Positions 49,544 through 58,365 of a DNA stretch of 64,000 nt are shown here, piece after piece. Source of the stretch: Lentilactobacillus parakefiri (GTDB taxonomy: Bacteria; Bacillota; Bacilli; Lactobacillales; Lactobacillaceae); contig NZ_BDGB01000044.1 in NCBI RefSeq assembly GCF_002157585.1, positions 62,001-126,000 of the forward strand. Reading direction: 5' to 3'. Position 1 is the stretch's first letter. The number at the start of each line of letters is the position of its first letter. Position numbers and translations under genes: made by a program. The notes under the pieces were generated by a model. It had not been told where the DNA came from and ran no database searches. It saw nothing but the letters and a program-made list of their open reading frames with translations.

Positions 49544-49834
49544 ATGGAAAAAAGTAGGTTCAAAGTACTCGCAGAAACGGGCATCATGTCACGGCCGGCG
49601 ACCCGGCTAGTCATGGCTGCCCAGGAATATAAGGCGGACGTTACACTCACATACAATGGCCGGACGGTAAATTTAAAATCGATCATGGGCGTGATGTCGC
49701 TTGGCATTCCCCAAAATAGTTACGTCGAAATTGCGGCTGAGGGTGAGGATGAAAAAGAAGCCATGGCTGGCATCGACGCTTATCTGGAAAAGGCTGGGGT
49801 GGTTAAGAAAGTTGCCCTCGATGCGGATATCTAA
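49544..49834 (+). CDS. HPr-like protein with Met in place of His15 (Crh-like)
   Basis: The protein has 96 residues. ATG 49544 follows AGAGGGAAAT. The HPr fold is plain, and NLKSIMGVMSLG carries Ser46 followed by Ile47 and Met48, the CcpA-binding patch. At the EI phosphorylation site, however, HPr has ETGIHARPAT while this protein has ETGIMSRPAT, so His15 is Met15 and Ala16 is Ser16. It cannot take phosphate from enzyme I. Bacillus Crh has Gln at the same position and acts only as a Ser46-phosphorylated partner of CcpA. The last 10 residues (KVALDADI end) extend beyond normal HPr. A cre site lies in its promoter. Confidence 0.9.
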   Translation: MEKSRFKVLAETGIMSRPATRLVMAAQEYKADVTLTYNGRTVNLKSIMGVMSLGIPQNSYVEIAAEGEDEKEAMAGIDAYLEKAGVVKKVALDADI

Positions 49835-49970
49835 CGGATGATACTCAGTAAGGTGTGGTCAAATGACTGCACCTTTTTTGTGGGATGTCACTGAAGAAGC
49901 TAATCCTGCCCAATCTTTAGATTAAATTGATATAATGAAGACATCTTATTCAGTGAAAAGAGTGGTTATA

Positions 49971-51892
49971 TTGAGGGGAAAAATTTTATCATTTTTACGT
50001 TGAGCGGCCTGCTCATGGTCGGCAGTGGTCTGGTGTTTAATCGGGCCTCCGCCAAATCAGCGCCTAAGCAGACTGTCGTCAACGTTGCATTTAAGTCGAC
50101 CGATCCAACGCAGCTAACCGACTTTGTCTACAATACTGTTGATTCGACCAGTGCTGATTATCATCAGTATCTGACGCCGACAGCTTTTGCGGCCAAATTC
50201 GGCCAACCAGATAGTTACGTTCAGTCGCTGAAAGCTTACCTGGACAACTATCATGTTCAAACGACGATTTATCCGGGCAATCTGGCAGCCAAAGTTACTG
50301 GAACGCCGGCCAATGTCCAAAAGGCTTTCAATGCAAAGTACGTCGCAGCTAAAAAAGGCAGTCAGATTACCACGGCTTACAAGTTGCCCGGTAGTCTATC
50401 ATCTCAAATCGTGGCGGTGATTGGCCTGTATGCAACCAAACCAAAGCCGAAGACTACCAAGAAACCAAATGCCAAGGCAAAGAAGACAACCACCCACAAG
50501 CAAGCTGCGATTAACCAGGCAGTCTCAACTGGATTGTCGACAACTGACCAGAAGCCAGACACGGCGCTGAGTGGTAACGCATTTTCCAAGAAATATGGCG
50601 TTGCGAAGTTTGCCAACGCCTATCAACTTAATGATTTATATAGTAAGGGTCTTTAAGGAGCTGGTCAGCGGATTGGCATCATCAATGCCAGTGACGTTCG
50701 TGACAGCGACCTGACGACCTATTGGCAGCAGGCCGGCGTTAACAACGACCTTAGCCGGATTCGGCATCTGTATACGGTTGATACCAAACAGCAGGCCCAA
50801 GCCGCTTTGAATAAAATTATCTCTGCCGGTCAAATGGAAGCTACTTTGGATGTCGAATCGGCTTCAGCGATCGCACCGAAAGCCGGTATTGACCTGTATA
50901 CTGCCGATACGACCGGTTCAAAGACGACCTTACCATCTTCGTTCTATACGAACTTTATGACGGCGATTTCCAACAACTATGATCAGCAGCTAACGTCCAG
51001 CATGGCACCGGGAGCTGAAGTGGCGGCTGACTGGTCTGATAAGAGTGCGACGATTAATCAATACAACGATGCCTTCAATCTGCTGCTGGAACAGGCGGCC
51101 GCCCAAGGCATCACCGTCTTCCAAGTTTCTGGTGACCGCGGTCCCTGGGCAGTCTCCAGCGCCAAAGAAAATCATTTGACGTCAACGTCGCCTTATCAAG
51201 TCATCGTTGGTGGCACCACGCTGCCTTATCAAAAGGTGATTGAAGCCAAAGTGGTGACTGTCGAAAAAGAACGGGCATGGGGTGATACGTATTCATCACC
51301 GGAAAAAGATACCAAGTACAGTAGCTTCAGTGGCGGTGGCGGCGGCTTTTCAGCGTTAAATCCAACTCCCCGCTATCAGTTGGGCCTCCCTGGTGTCAAC
51401 ACGTTTAGAGCCATCAATTACTTGACCTTCAAGAACGGCAAGTACAGCTTGACCAAGGATCCCCAAGTGATCACCGGAACAGGTAATTCTCGTAACCTGC
51501 CGGATGTGGCGGGAAATGCGGATGCGCAAAACGGTTACGCCTCATTTGTCTCTGGTAACAAGATCACCCTCAACGCTAAGACTCATAAGCCGGTGATGAC
51601 GCCGACCCAGATGTGGGTGGTCGATGGTGGAACCAGCTTCACGACGCCACAAATGGCTGCCGCTAATGCGGTTATCAATAGCGGCCTCAAGACACAATTC
51701 GGATTTTGGAACCCGCAGATTTACAAATTCGCGCAAGAAGCCGACAGTCCCTTTAACGTTTTGGATGATGCTGAGAACAACGATAATCTGTATTACACCG
51801 GTCAACCGGGGATGCTGTACAATCAGGCGACTGGGCTGGGATCGATTAATTTTGAGAAGCTGTTTGGCAAGTTTAGTCAAAACCAGGGTTAG
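49971..51892 (+). pseudogene. S53 (pro-kumamolisin) secreted serine peptidase, broken
   Basis: The protein would be a secreted S53 sedolisin-type peptidase. A pro-domain (VNVAFKSTDPTQLTDFVYNTVDSTSADYHQYLTPTAFAAKFGQ) is followed by the catalytic part: Glu/Asp in MEATLDVESASA and Ser in GGTSFTTPQMAAANAV. Lesion 1: an in-frame TAA (50654-50656) after LYSKGL, where homologues continue; CAA to TAA is the simplest change. Lesion 2: the signal peptide starts plausibly as TTG 49971 (MRGKILSFL), but that frame stops at once, while the hydrophobic part (LSGLLMVGSGLVFNRASA) is in another frame, a one-base shift near 49999. The enzyme would have digested peptides at acid pH. Confidence 0.8.
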
Positions 51893-51967
51893 GACCACTG
51901 GCATCAGTGGGGTAATGGAACACTGCGCTATCAATCATGTTATGAGTGAATTTCAGTTTAGATAATT

Positions 51968-52018
51968 AAATCCCCCAGGTAGCCTGACAATTGGTTCATC
52001 GGGCTGCCTGAGGGATTT
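51968..52018. terminator. Hairpin after the broken peptidase gene
   Basis: AAATCCCCCAGGTAGCC pairs with GGGCTGCCTGAGGGATTT, with bulges, over a roughly 17-nt loop. TTAATTT follows. Confidence 0.65.
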
Positions 52019-52132
52019 TAATTTGAGTAGATTGTCAGTCAACTGAAAATATCAGCCACCTTGTTAGCGCCTTCAAATTGTTGTAACATTTAGCTTGAAA
52101 GCATCAAATCTTTAGGAATATGGGATGAGAAT

Positions 52133-52552
52133 ATGGCAGACAATCAGCACCAAAGTAATAAAGTCAGTCGCGAGAACCTCAGCGACTTCGTTCCCGCACT
52201 TACTAAGATGATCAGTGATTCGGACGGGAACTTTTCCATCTTCGACTGGGGTAAGGGCGAAATTATCGGCATCGTTCAGCACCACCAGGATTACCCGGAT
52301 CGGGAACTGGAAGACGTCCTTAATGAAGGCATTCCAAGTGGCTTGGGCTACGACTATCAACCGGTGGACGAGAGTCACTTCCAAGTGGCAGGCAACGACC
52401 GCCGGCTGGTGAAAGGCGTCGTGGCGTCAAGAAACGTGGCGGTTCTGATTTCACCAGAGATTCCAGAGAACATCTTGGATTACCTGAAGGTTGATATGCT
52501 CAATACCTTGGGAGTGCCGGGGCTGCATTATGAGTATCCGGATGAATTCTAG
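52133..52552 (+). CDS. Soluble protein of unknown function
   Basis: The protein has 139 residues. The ATG follows GGGATGAGA. It is acidic and reads MADNQHQSNKVSRENLSDFVPALTKMISDSDGNFSIFDWGKGEIIGIVQHHQDYPDRELEDVLNEGIPSGLGYDYQPVDESHFQVAGNDRRLVKGVVASRNVAVLISPEIPENILDYLKVDMLN. There is no membrane or signal segment and no family I recognise. It ends before a bidirectional terminator. Confidence 0.55.
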   Translation: MADNQHQSNKVSRENLSDFVPALTKMISDSDGNFSIFDWGKGEIIGIVQHHQDYPDRELEDVLNEGIPSGLGYDYQPVDESHFQVAGNDRRLVKGVVASRNVAVLISPEIPENILDYLKVDMLNTLGVPGLHYEYPDEF

Positions 52553-52598
52553 ATGACAGTACACTGAAAGTATTCAGATATCAGAATGATTAACCATA

Positions 52599-52644
52599 AA
52601 GGCTGATGACGGCTCCTCACGATCGAGGGGCCGTCATCAGCCTT
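52599..52644. terminator. Bidirectional terminator
   Basis: AAGGCTGATGACGGC (52599-52613) pairs with GCCGTCATCAGCCTT (52630-52644), a 15-bp perfect stem between convergent genes. Confidence 0.85.
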
Positions 52645-52650
52645 GTTCAT

Positions 52651-53136
52651 TTAGTCAATAATCACCGGCACCTTTCCCATCGCCGCCAACACCTTTACCA
52701 AATCAGGATAAGACAGTAAAATCGTCGCGGTATTGACATTCGGATGCGCAGAGATTTGCGGTATCTCCTGCAATGCCCGGTTAATCAACACTTTCACCTG
52801 GTTATCCTTGTCGTGGACCAGTGCCAGTGGGGTAACCATTCCGGAGACCACGCCGAGCACTGATTCCAATTCTTTTTCACTGGCGAATTCCAGTCGGCTG
52901 TGACCCAAGCCCAGCTGATCAGTTAATGATTTAAAGTCGACCCGGTGATCGCCGACCAAATACAAGTAGAACTGATCGGACTTCTTGTCTTTCAATAACA
53001 GGTTCTTCACCTCAGGCAGGCCCTTGGGTGTGTTGGGATCATTCATTGTCCAAATTGCCGGATGGTCAACCCGCCGATAATTCACACCCACTCGGGCCAG
53101 CAAGTCCAATGCTTCTTGTTCTGTCGCCATTTTCAT
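52651..53136 (-). CDS. YbaK/ProX-type aminoacyl-tRNA deacylase
   Basis: The protein has 161 residues. ATG 53136 follows GAGGTG at 5 nt; the upstream frame has no ribosome site. It is a YbaK/EbsC-type domain: YRRVDHPAIWTMNDPNTP...VKNLLLKDKKSDQFYLYLVGDHRVDFKSLTDQLGLGHSRLEFASEKELESVLGVVSGMVTPLALVHD and INRALQEIPQISAHPNVNTATILLSYPDLVKVL. Family members remove wrongly attached amino acids from tRNA, for example alanine from tRNA(Pro). The Lys in the NLLLKD motif is a usual active-site residue. No proS gene is beside it. Confidence 0.85.
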   Translation of the reverse strand: MKMATEQEALDLLARVGVNYRRVDHPAIWTMNDPNTPKGLPEVKNLLLKDKKSDQFYLYLVGDHRVDFKSLTDQLGLGHSRLEFASEKELESVLGVVSGMVTPLALVHDKDNQVKVLINRALQEIPQISAHPNVNTATILLSYPDLVKVLAAMGKVPVIID

Positions 53137-53356
53137 CAAATCACCTCGTTGAATACATATTATACGCAAAGTTCGCCGAAAGTTTCCATTTTAGCGAAAA
53201 GTCGTCTGGGTTAAACTTACTCAAAATCGTCAATATCAGGCCTGACAAGCGATTAGCAGCCCAAATCTCCCGTGTTGTTTGGCCATTAACTTCTATATAT
53301 ACTCGTTTCTTGTGACATTGGCCAATGGATCAATTCAAATACAGGATGGATTCGGA

Positions 53357-53896
53357 ATGAACGATCAACAACGAGAACAATATCAAGAAGCCTATAGATT
53401 TCTAATGGATGGTGACCATGAGCTAGTGGTCTTTGGGGTACTAAAGAAAATCCACGTCCGCCAAAATCACCAGTATTACGATGATTTGGTTCAAGAAGGC
53501 AAAATGTGCTTTGCTGAGAAGTATATTCAACTGATCAATCAGGACAAACAGCCAGAGTCAGGCCTGGTCTTTATTTACCAAGGCGTATACTGGCATCTGC
53601 TTGATTGGCTGCGGAAAGAAACCCGGCAAAGTACCGGAATTGAATATTCTACTGACGAGCAAAATGACCCACTGGAAGACCTAATGGACGATGGGCATGC
53701 CGTGGGATTCTGTGAGACCCATATCTTGTCACATGAATTGATGGCAATGCTTAACGAGAGGGAGGCCAATTATTTGCGGCTGGCGTATGAGCAAGGACTG
53801 AATATGACAGAGATTGCCAAGGCATGTGGGGTTTCCAGAAAGACCGTCCACGGCTGGCGGAATCGTGTGATTGAGAAGCTGAAAAACGAATTTTGA
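53357..53896 (+). CDS. Sigma-70 family factor (ComX/SigH-like)
   Basis: The protein has 179 residues. ATG 53357 follows AGGATGGATTCGGA; upstream codons are not supported. Region 2 resembles ComX: YYDDLVQEGKMCFAEKYIQLIN and VFIYQGVYWHLLDWLRKETRQS. Region 4 has an HTH: LNEREANYLRLAYEQGLNMTEIAKACGVSRKTVHGWRNRVIEKL. It is about the length of lactobacillar ComX. Such factors turn on competence genes; whether this one does is unproven. Downstream are DUF1659 and DUF2922 genes, a grouping common near sigma factors in lactobacilli. A ComK-like gene lies 4 kb away. Confidence 0.7.
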   Translation: MNDQQREQYQEAYRFLMDGDHELVVFGVLKKIHVRQNHQYYDDLVQEGKMCFAEKYIQLINQDKQPESGLVFIYQGVYWHLLDWLRKETRQSTGIEYSTDEQNDPLEDLMDDGHAVGFCETHILSHELMAMLNEREANYLRLAYEQGLNMTEIAKACGVSRKTVHGWRNRVIEKLKNEF

Positions 53897-53993
53897 TTTT
53901 GGGGTAACACTTTGCCACCCTCATTTCGTTACTAATAGATGTAAGGGTTGGCGCCACCGACTTACAAAATAAGCAGAATAGAGGAGAAGAACA

Positions 53994-54233
53994 ATGCAAA
54001 AAGATTGGATGAAATCAAGTGTTGCCTATACGTTGGTTAATGAGGATCACAAGAAAGGTGTTAAGCATTCTTTTTCATACGTTGCGCAAAATGTAACCCC
54101 TGAAAAGGTGGCCGCTTTCGGTAAGATCCTGGAAAGCCTGGTTGACGGCAACATCACTGACGCAGCCGTCTCTTCAGTCGACCACGTTGAATTAAGCGAC
54201 GCATCAAAAGTACCAGCCGCACCAAAAGCGTAA
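53994..54233 (+). CDS. DUF1659 family protein
   Basis: The protein has 79 residues. The ATG follows GAGGAGAAG. It begins MQKDWMKSSVAYTLVNEDHKKGVKHSFSYVAQNVTPEKVAAFGKILESL, the DUF1659 pattern. Its role is unknown. It is followed 26 bp on by the DUF2922 gene, the usual two-gene arrangement in lactobacilli, after a sigma-factor gene. Confidence 0.8.
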   Translation: MQKDWMKSSVAYTLVNEDHKKGVKHSFSYVAQNVTPEKVAAFGKILESLVDGNITDAAVSSVDHVELSDASKVPAAPKA

Positions 54234-54259
54234 TCACTAACTAATAGGAGGAATCATCA

Positions 54260-54487
54260 ATGCGAAAATTAGAACTGGTATTCAAAACCTCAGACGAGAA
54301 TTTAAAGACCTTGTCAATCAACTATGCCAATGGGGACTTGACCGCAGACACGGTTACCAAAGCAATGGCAGACATTGCCAAGTTGAAGATGTTTGATCGG
54401 GACGGGATTGACCCATACGCCACCCCAATTGCCGCTCAGTATCGTAAGACTGAGATCGACAAGTTGTTCGACACTCGAGGAGAATAA
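54260..54487 (+). CDS. DUF2922 family protein
   Basis: The protein has 75 residues. The ATG follows AGGAGGAA. It begins MRKLELVFKTSDENLKTLSINYANGDLTADTVTKAMADIAKLKMFDRDGIDPYATPIAAQYRKTEIDKLFDTRGE, the DUF2922 pattern. The role is unknown; it is paired with DUF1659 upstream. It is followed by a good terminator. Confidence 0.8.
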   Translation: MRKLELVFKTSDENLKTLSINYANGDLTADTVTKAMADIAKLKMFDRDGIDPYATPIAAQYRKTEIDKLFDTRGE

Positions 54488-54517
54488 GCATAGTAGGTAA
54501 TTAGCTACGGTTACCTG

Positions 54518-54553
54518 GCCGGCAGCGGGACAATTCCCGTTGCCGGCTTTTTT
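54518..54553 (+). terminator. Terminator of the DUF1659-DUF2922 pair
   Basis: GCCGGCAGCGGGA pairs with TCCCGTTGCCGGC around CAAT, followed by a T6 run. Confidence 0.9.
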
Positions 54554-54869
54554 GGTTTTGTTATAGTGCAACGGCACACAAAGGTCAGATCTGGTATGTA
54601 ATCTATTACCTTTAGAGACTAATAAGATGGCAATTCGGTAAATTTATTACAGGATTGTTGTAACTATTTCAATTAAAAGTTTTCAGCGCAATAATGTTGC
54701 GATATTAGTTATAAGAAGCTATCATTAGTGTTATTGAGAGTTTAGGTCAGCTCTGCTTGAAGAGGCCGAGCGGTAACGCGAAGAATTCCATTCCAAACCA
54801 ACTTTTAGCAATCCCATCAGATTATTTATTGTATAATAAGCATACGATTAATTCTTTGGAGGGGTCTTC
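54554..54869 (+). other. Intergenic stretch without a recognised gene
   Basis: No open frame with a ribosome site was seen here. TATAAT at 54832-54837 is a possible -10 for the CAP-domain gene, but a good -35 at 17 bp is not present. No clear repeat was seen. Confidence 0.4.
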
Positions 54870-56166
54870 ATGAAAGTTGGTAAGATCATTATTTTAGGTG
54901 CGCTGGGATTAGTTATTGGTATCGGGGGTAATCAGCCTGCTCGGATAGGTGCTGCTCGCAGACCGTCAATTTTACGGGTCGTGTCGGAACGAGCCACTGT
55001 GAGTCAATACAAGCTAACTGGCGGAACTATTTACAAGGATGACAGTTTAACGAAGGTTAAGGGGGAAAGCCAGTCAATATTCTGATAATGTGTTTTACTC
55101 GAACGAAACCATTACCGTAAAGCGGCCCAATGGTAAGCGGGCCATTTACCGGACCTTAGCCAACCGTTACGGCAAGGATTTTGGCTATATTTGGCATGGT
55201 TACGCCACTAAGATTAGGGACTTAAGCTGGAACTTTGGCGATTTTGATGCCCCGACTAAGGACTCCGACAATGAAAGTAAGTATTTCAATGCCAGCGAAC
55301 TGGAGAAAATCAACCAGATTAGAACGGCTGCTGGCAACATCAACAATGACACCAAGAATATCTATGCGGTAAAGCCGGCTTTGTCTGGACAATTCAATCC
55401 TGGTAAGTTGAATGATACATATATCAATGGCACGGTTGACTGGATCAACCTGTATCGCAGTCTGTATGGTTTGAGCTCAGTGGTTGCCAATCCTGACTGG
55501 AATGTGGAAGCTCAGTATGGGGCGGCAACTTTAGCGGCTGCGGATGAAGGCTTGTCTCATGGACTCGTCGGCATTAGCAAACCCGGCAATATTTCTGAAG
55601 ATGATTGGGATAGGGGTGCGACGGCAACCAACTCTAGTAATCTTGCGGTCGGATTGGTGTCGCCGGAAGGAAATGTGACCGAATACCTCAACGATGAGGA
55701 TAATGATGTTCCGGGTCACCGGGACTGGCTGTTAGGTGGGATCACCCAAGTCGGGGTTGGCCAAGCTGCCAACTATAATGATCTGAAGGTATTTGATCGG
55801 GAGAACTACCAGGAGAATACACCGGCGGCTGCAATTGAATTTCCTAATAGTGGTGTCTTCCCATATGAAGCGGTCTCGGAGACTCGGTGGTCACTTTCAA
55901 TTCCTCAAAAAATCGACGGTGATAGCGTGCCATCAATTACGGTATACGATAATACGGCTAACAAGGCGGTTTCTGTAAGTGATATCAGTGTTGATAACGA
56001 AAGTTACGGCTACTTTGGCACCACTGTCAGCTATGACCCTGATGAGAACCAGGTTAAATTAAATCATTCATACACGATTTCAATTAGTGGCCTACCTGGT
56101 CAGCCTGATACTTCCTATACGACCAAGTTGTTCAGTATTGATAGGGATTCGGCAGCTAATCATTAG
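54870..56166 (+). pseudogene. Secreted CAP (SCP/PR1-like) domain protein, frameshifted
   Basis: ATG 54870 after GGAGGGG starts a signal peptide (MKVGKIIILGALGLVIGIGG). The frame stops at 55085 after GESQSIF. The rest is in another frame: reading from about 55066 it is ASQYSDNVFYSNETITVKRPNGKRAIYRTL and on to 56166. Removing one G from the G5 run near 55061-55065 gives a continuous reading frame. The CAP domain is at about residues 170-300: TVDWINLYRSLYGLSSVVANPDWNVEAQYGAATLAAADEGLSHG, then VPGHRDWLLGG and VGVGQA. Extracellular CAP proteins are of uncertain function in bacteria. The run could be phase-variable, a decay mutation or an error. Confidence 0.75.
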
Positions 56167-56174
56167 TGATAGAC

Positions 56175-56216
56175 AAAATGGCTTTATTCCAGTGTTTTGG
56201 AATAAAGCCACTTTTG
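56175..56216. terminator. Hairpin after the CAP-domain gene
   Basis: AAAATGGCTTTATTCCA pairs with TGGAATAAAGCCACTTTT with one mismatch. It is bidirectional and lies between convergent units. Confidence 0.85.
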
Positions 56217-56263
56217 TTATCTAATTTGTTTCTCTAATTGATAAAACGACAGAAATTTGCGAA

Positions 56264-56563
56264 TTATCTTAAAATATCATGGGATCCAGTTGTAACCAAC
56301 GTTAATACAATGTGGTCAGAGTCAATCAGGTAAACGACAATCCATTGGTCCAGAACAGAAGAATTGGTTGACAACCGTCCAGGGTGGAACTCACGATAAC
56401 CTTGCCAGTTACCTGTCAGAGGGTGATCCTTAATCCTTCTTAGGGTTATTTCATCTTTTTCTTCAATTGCCGTAACATAATCAACGATTAAGTTAACCGG
56501 ATAATGTTGCTTGCTTAATCTCTTAAGCTCACGTATAAATCGCCTACTTCTTAGTATTTCCAT
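56264..56563 (-). CDS. YafQ-type toxin
   Basis: The protein has 99 residues: MEILRSRRFIRELKRLSKQHYPVNLIVDYVTAIEEKDEITLRRIKDHPLTGNWQGYREFHPGRLSTNSSVLDQWIVVYLIDSDHIVLTLVTTGSHDILR. DHPLTG.W.GYRE(F)HP and the closing V..TGSHDIL are classic YafQ motifs (His, Asp and the terminal His in GSHD). YafQ cuts mRNA at Lys codons. It overlaps the antitoxin gene by 20 nt and is translated with it. Confidence 0.88.
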   Translation of the reverse strand: MEILRSRRFIRELKRLSKQHYPVNLIVDYVTAIEEKDEITLRRIKDHPLTGNWQGYREFHPGRLSTNSSVLDQWIVVYLIDSDHIVLTLVTTGSHDILR

Positions 56564-56831
56564 CGATTCGATTTACCCATGCTTTCAGAACATCAAGATC
56601 GCCGATTCTCTCAACTTGTCCGTTTTCAACTTCCTTTTTGGCAGCTAAGGCTTCTGGCGTATCTAGAAAGTTGACCAGCTCAACCTCATTATTAGCGGCC
56701 TTAATTAGAGCGAGGCGGACGTATTCTGATACAGTCAATCCTTCTTTTGCTAAGTTGGCTTTGGCGCGGTCACTGACTTCTTCTGTAACCCGTGTCGAAA
56801 TTGTCTTGTTTCTTAAAACTGAGTTTGTCAT
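56544..56831 (-). CDS. RelB/DinJ-type antitoxin of the YafQ pair
   Basis: The protein has 95 residues. ATG 56831 follows CAGGGGGGA. The ribbon-helix-helix part is NSVLRNKTISTRVTEEVSDRAKANLAKEGLTVSEYVRLALIKAANNEVELVNFL. The toxin-binding tail includes DTPEALAAKKEVENGQVERIGDLDVLKAWVNRID. An inverted repeat ATGTAGTACAT (about 56850-56860) upstream is a likely operator. The orphan antitoxin at 48181 shares most of the DNA-binding part. Confidence 0.88.
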   Translation of the reverse strand: MTNSVLRNKTISTRVTEEVSDRAKANLAKEGLTVSEYVRLALIKAANNEVELVNFLDTPEALAAKKEVENGQVERIGDLDVLKAWVNRIDGNTKK

Positions 56832-57024
56832 ATGATCCCCCCTGTTTACGGATGTACTACATTTGTATGATATCATGGATGCGAATCGCCGGTAACAAAT
56901 AGGCTTGATCCCTACCTCAAGCGAAGTGATAAATGATGATGTACTTAATAAGGCAGATCCAATAAAACGGTATTCGTATTTTAATTAATGTATAATCATA
57001 GATACATACATGGAGGAACAAAAA

Positions 57025-57530
57025 ATGACAGAATTTAATTTCAATTATGCAGACAATCTCACCTTGAACTTTGGGCAAACCAACGCGGCCAACACACTGA
57101 CCATCGTGTTGAACCTCGGCTGCCCTGATAGCCGCAAGTGGGTATTGGCCAACCGCAACCAGCTGGACGAAGCAGTGACGTCTGGCAATTACAGGTTCAC
57201 CTTAAGTTTTGGCAGAAGCCCAAAGATGATCTTAAAAACGGCAACGTTGCCCAAAGGTTTATCGATTATGCCAACCCAGAGGCAGCGTTGGCCTTCATTA
57301 ATCAAATCTACGATCATCAAGATGAGTTAAACGAACAGCCAGTTGCCGATGTTGCGGACTATCTAACAACCAAGTATGGGGTTCATGAAAGTAAGACGGC
57401 TGAGGTTGCAGCTCAAGATACTGCTAAAGAAGCGCAGGACAATGGCTTGGTGAGCGTCCCTTCCGTTGTTTTGGGGGATACCGCTTATGCCGATGACACT
57501 TTAAAGAATGTTGATGAATTGATTTCTTAG
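57025..57530 (+). pseudogene. DsbA/thioredoxin-fold protein, frameshifted
   Basis: ATG 57025 follows GGAGGA. The frame MTEFNFNYADNLTLNFGQTNAANTLTIVLNLGCPDSRKWVLANRNQLDEAVTSG carries a CxxS-type motif (Cys33-Pro-Asp-Ser36). After TSGN it diverges, and the true continuation is in another frame: LQVHLKFWQKPKDDLKNGNVAQRFIDYANPEAALAFINQIYDHQDELNEQ... with the cis-proline in SVPSVVLG. Adding one base near 57188 restores the frame (SGK/N-LQVHLKFW). It was a cytoplasmic thiol-disulfide or DsbA-like oxidoreductase. The lesion is a single-base deletion. Confidence 0.75.
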
Positions 57531-57548
57531 TAATTAGACAGATCGTTG

Positions 57549-57589
57549 AAAAAATGGCTTTATTCCTGCATTTTGGAATGGCCATTTTT
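57549..57589 (+). terminator. Hairpin after the DsbA-like gene
   Basis: AAAAAATGGC...ATTCC pairs with GGAATGGCCATTTTT with a mismatch. It is similar in sequence to the hairpin at 56175 (TGGCTTTATTCC / GGAATAAAGCCA). Confidence 0.7.
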
Positions 57590-57624
57590 GTGGAGCAAAT
57601 TATTCTGCTTCTGCTGATTCAGCA

Positions 57625-58365
57625 CTATTCCATCTGTTTCTTCGCCATTTCAACCAGCATCTTATCCGTATATTCATATTCCAACATCTCTAATGTTCTA
57701 CGGATCGTTTCTTTAAGCACGAAAAACTCAAAGTGCATTGGATCCTCTGGAAAGGTTCCATACTTGAATTGCGAATAAGTGTTTTGGAATTGGTCGGTGC
57801 TCGCAACTTCATATTGAGCGTGGAATGCATCATGGAATCGTTGGACTTGGGAAACTTCTCGCTTTCGTTCCTTTAAGAAGTAATCTGATACCTGAACTTG
57901 AATCGGGTGGCTGCACTGCTCAAATGTAATTTCCATGGTATTTGGCTGATTCATTTCAGCGACACTTTCAATATTGGTTGTACATATCCAAGATTTATTG
58001 CGCTTCTTGCTTGCTTTCAATGGCGCAAATCCCATTCCGCCGTAGACAAATGGCCGGTATTCGAAGATCTTCAGGTAACTATTGACGAGCTTGAGCTGCC
58101 TGTAAGATAGGACGGGGTAATTGCACAAACTCTTTTTCAATAGGTGAAGCGGTGTCTGTGGGACACCGATAATTCCCAACTTACAGTCCAGGACAGCAGT
58201 TTTTATCTTAGTTCCATTAATGGCAATTAAGCCATCGACATTTTTCCAGTGAATATCTAATGACTTAGACGTCTTTTGAATATGTGACTCGATCAGGTTA
58301 TTTAATTGAAGGTATTCCCCGTGCACACGTTTACCTACCGGTGTTAAATAATCGACATAATTCAT
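57625..58365 (-). CDS. ComK-like competence regulator
   Basis: The protein has 246 residues. ATG 58365 is chosen; AAGGAG lies 11 nt upstream and a TTG at 58374 is closer. The middle segment has TPLHLLKKSLCNYPVLSYRQLKLVNSYLKIFEYRPFVYGGMGFAPLKASKKRNKSWICTTNIESVAEMN. It lines up with the ComK core of Bacillus (KPLQIVDRSCRFFGSSYAGRK...PIMVD...FPT...CGWISHVHV) by spacing of Cys, Ser-Tyr and Trp-Ile. ComK activates competence genes by bending DNA at K-boxes. The C-terminus (KETIRRTLEMLEYEYTDKMLVEM) is longer than in Bacillus ComK. Sequence identity is low, so this is a moderate call. Confidence 0.6.
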   Translation of the reverse strand: MNYVDYLTPVGKRVHGEYLQLNNLIESHIQKTSKSLDIHWKNVDGLIAINGTKIKTAVLDCKLGIIGVPQTPLHLLKKSLCNYPVLSYRQLKLVNSYLKIFEYRPFVYGGMGFAPLKASKKRNKSWICTTNIESVAEMNQPNTMEITFEQCSHPIQVQVSDYFLKERKREVSQVQRFHDAFHAQYEVASTDQFQNTYSQFKYGTFPEDPMHFEFFVLKETIRRTLEMLEYEYTDKMLVEMAKKQME

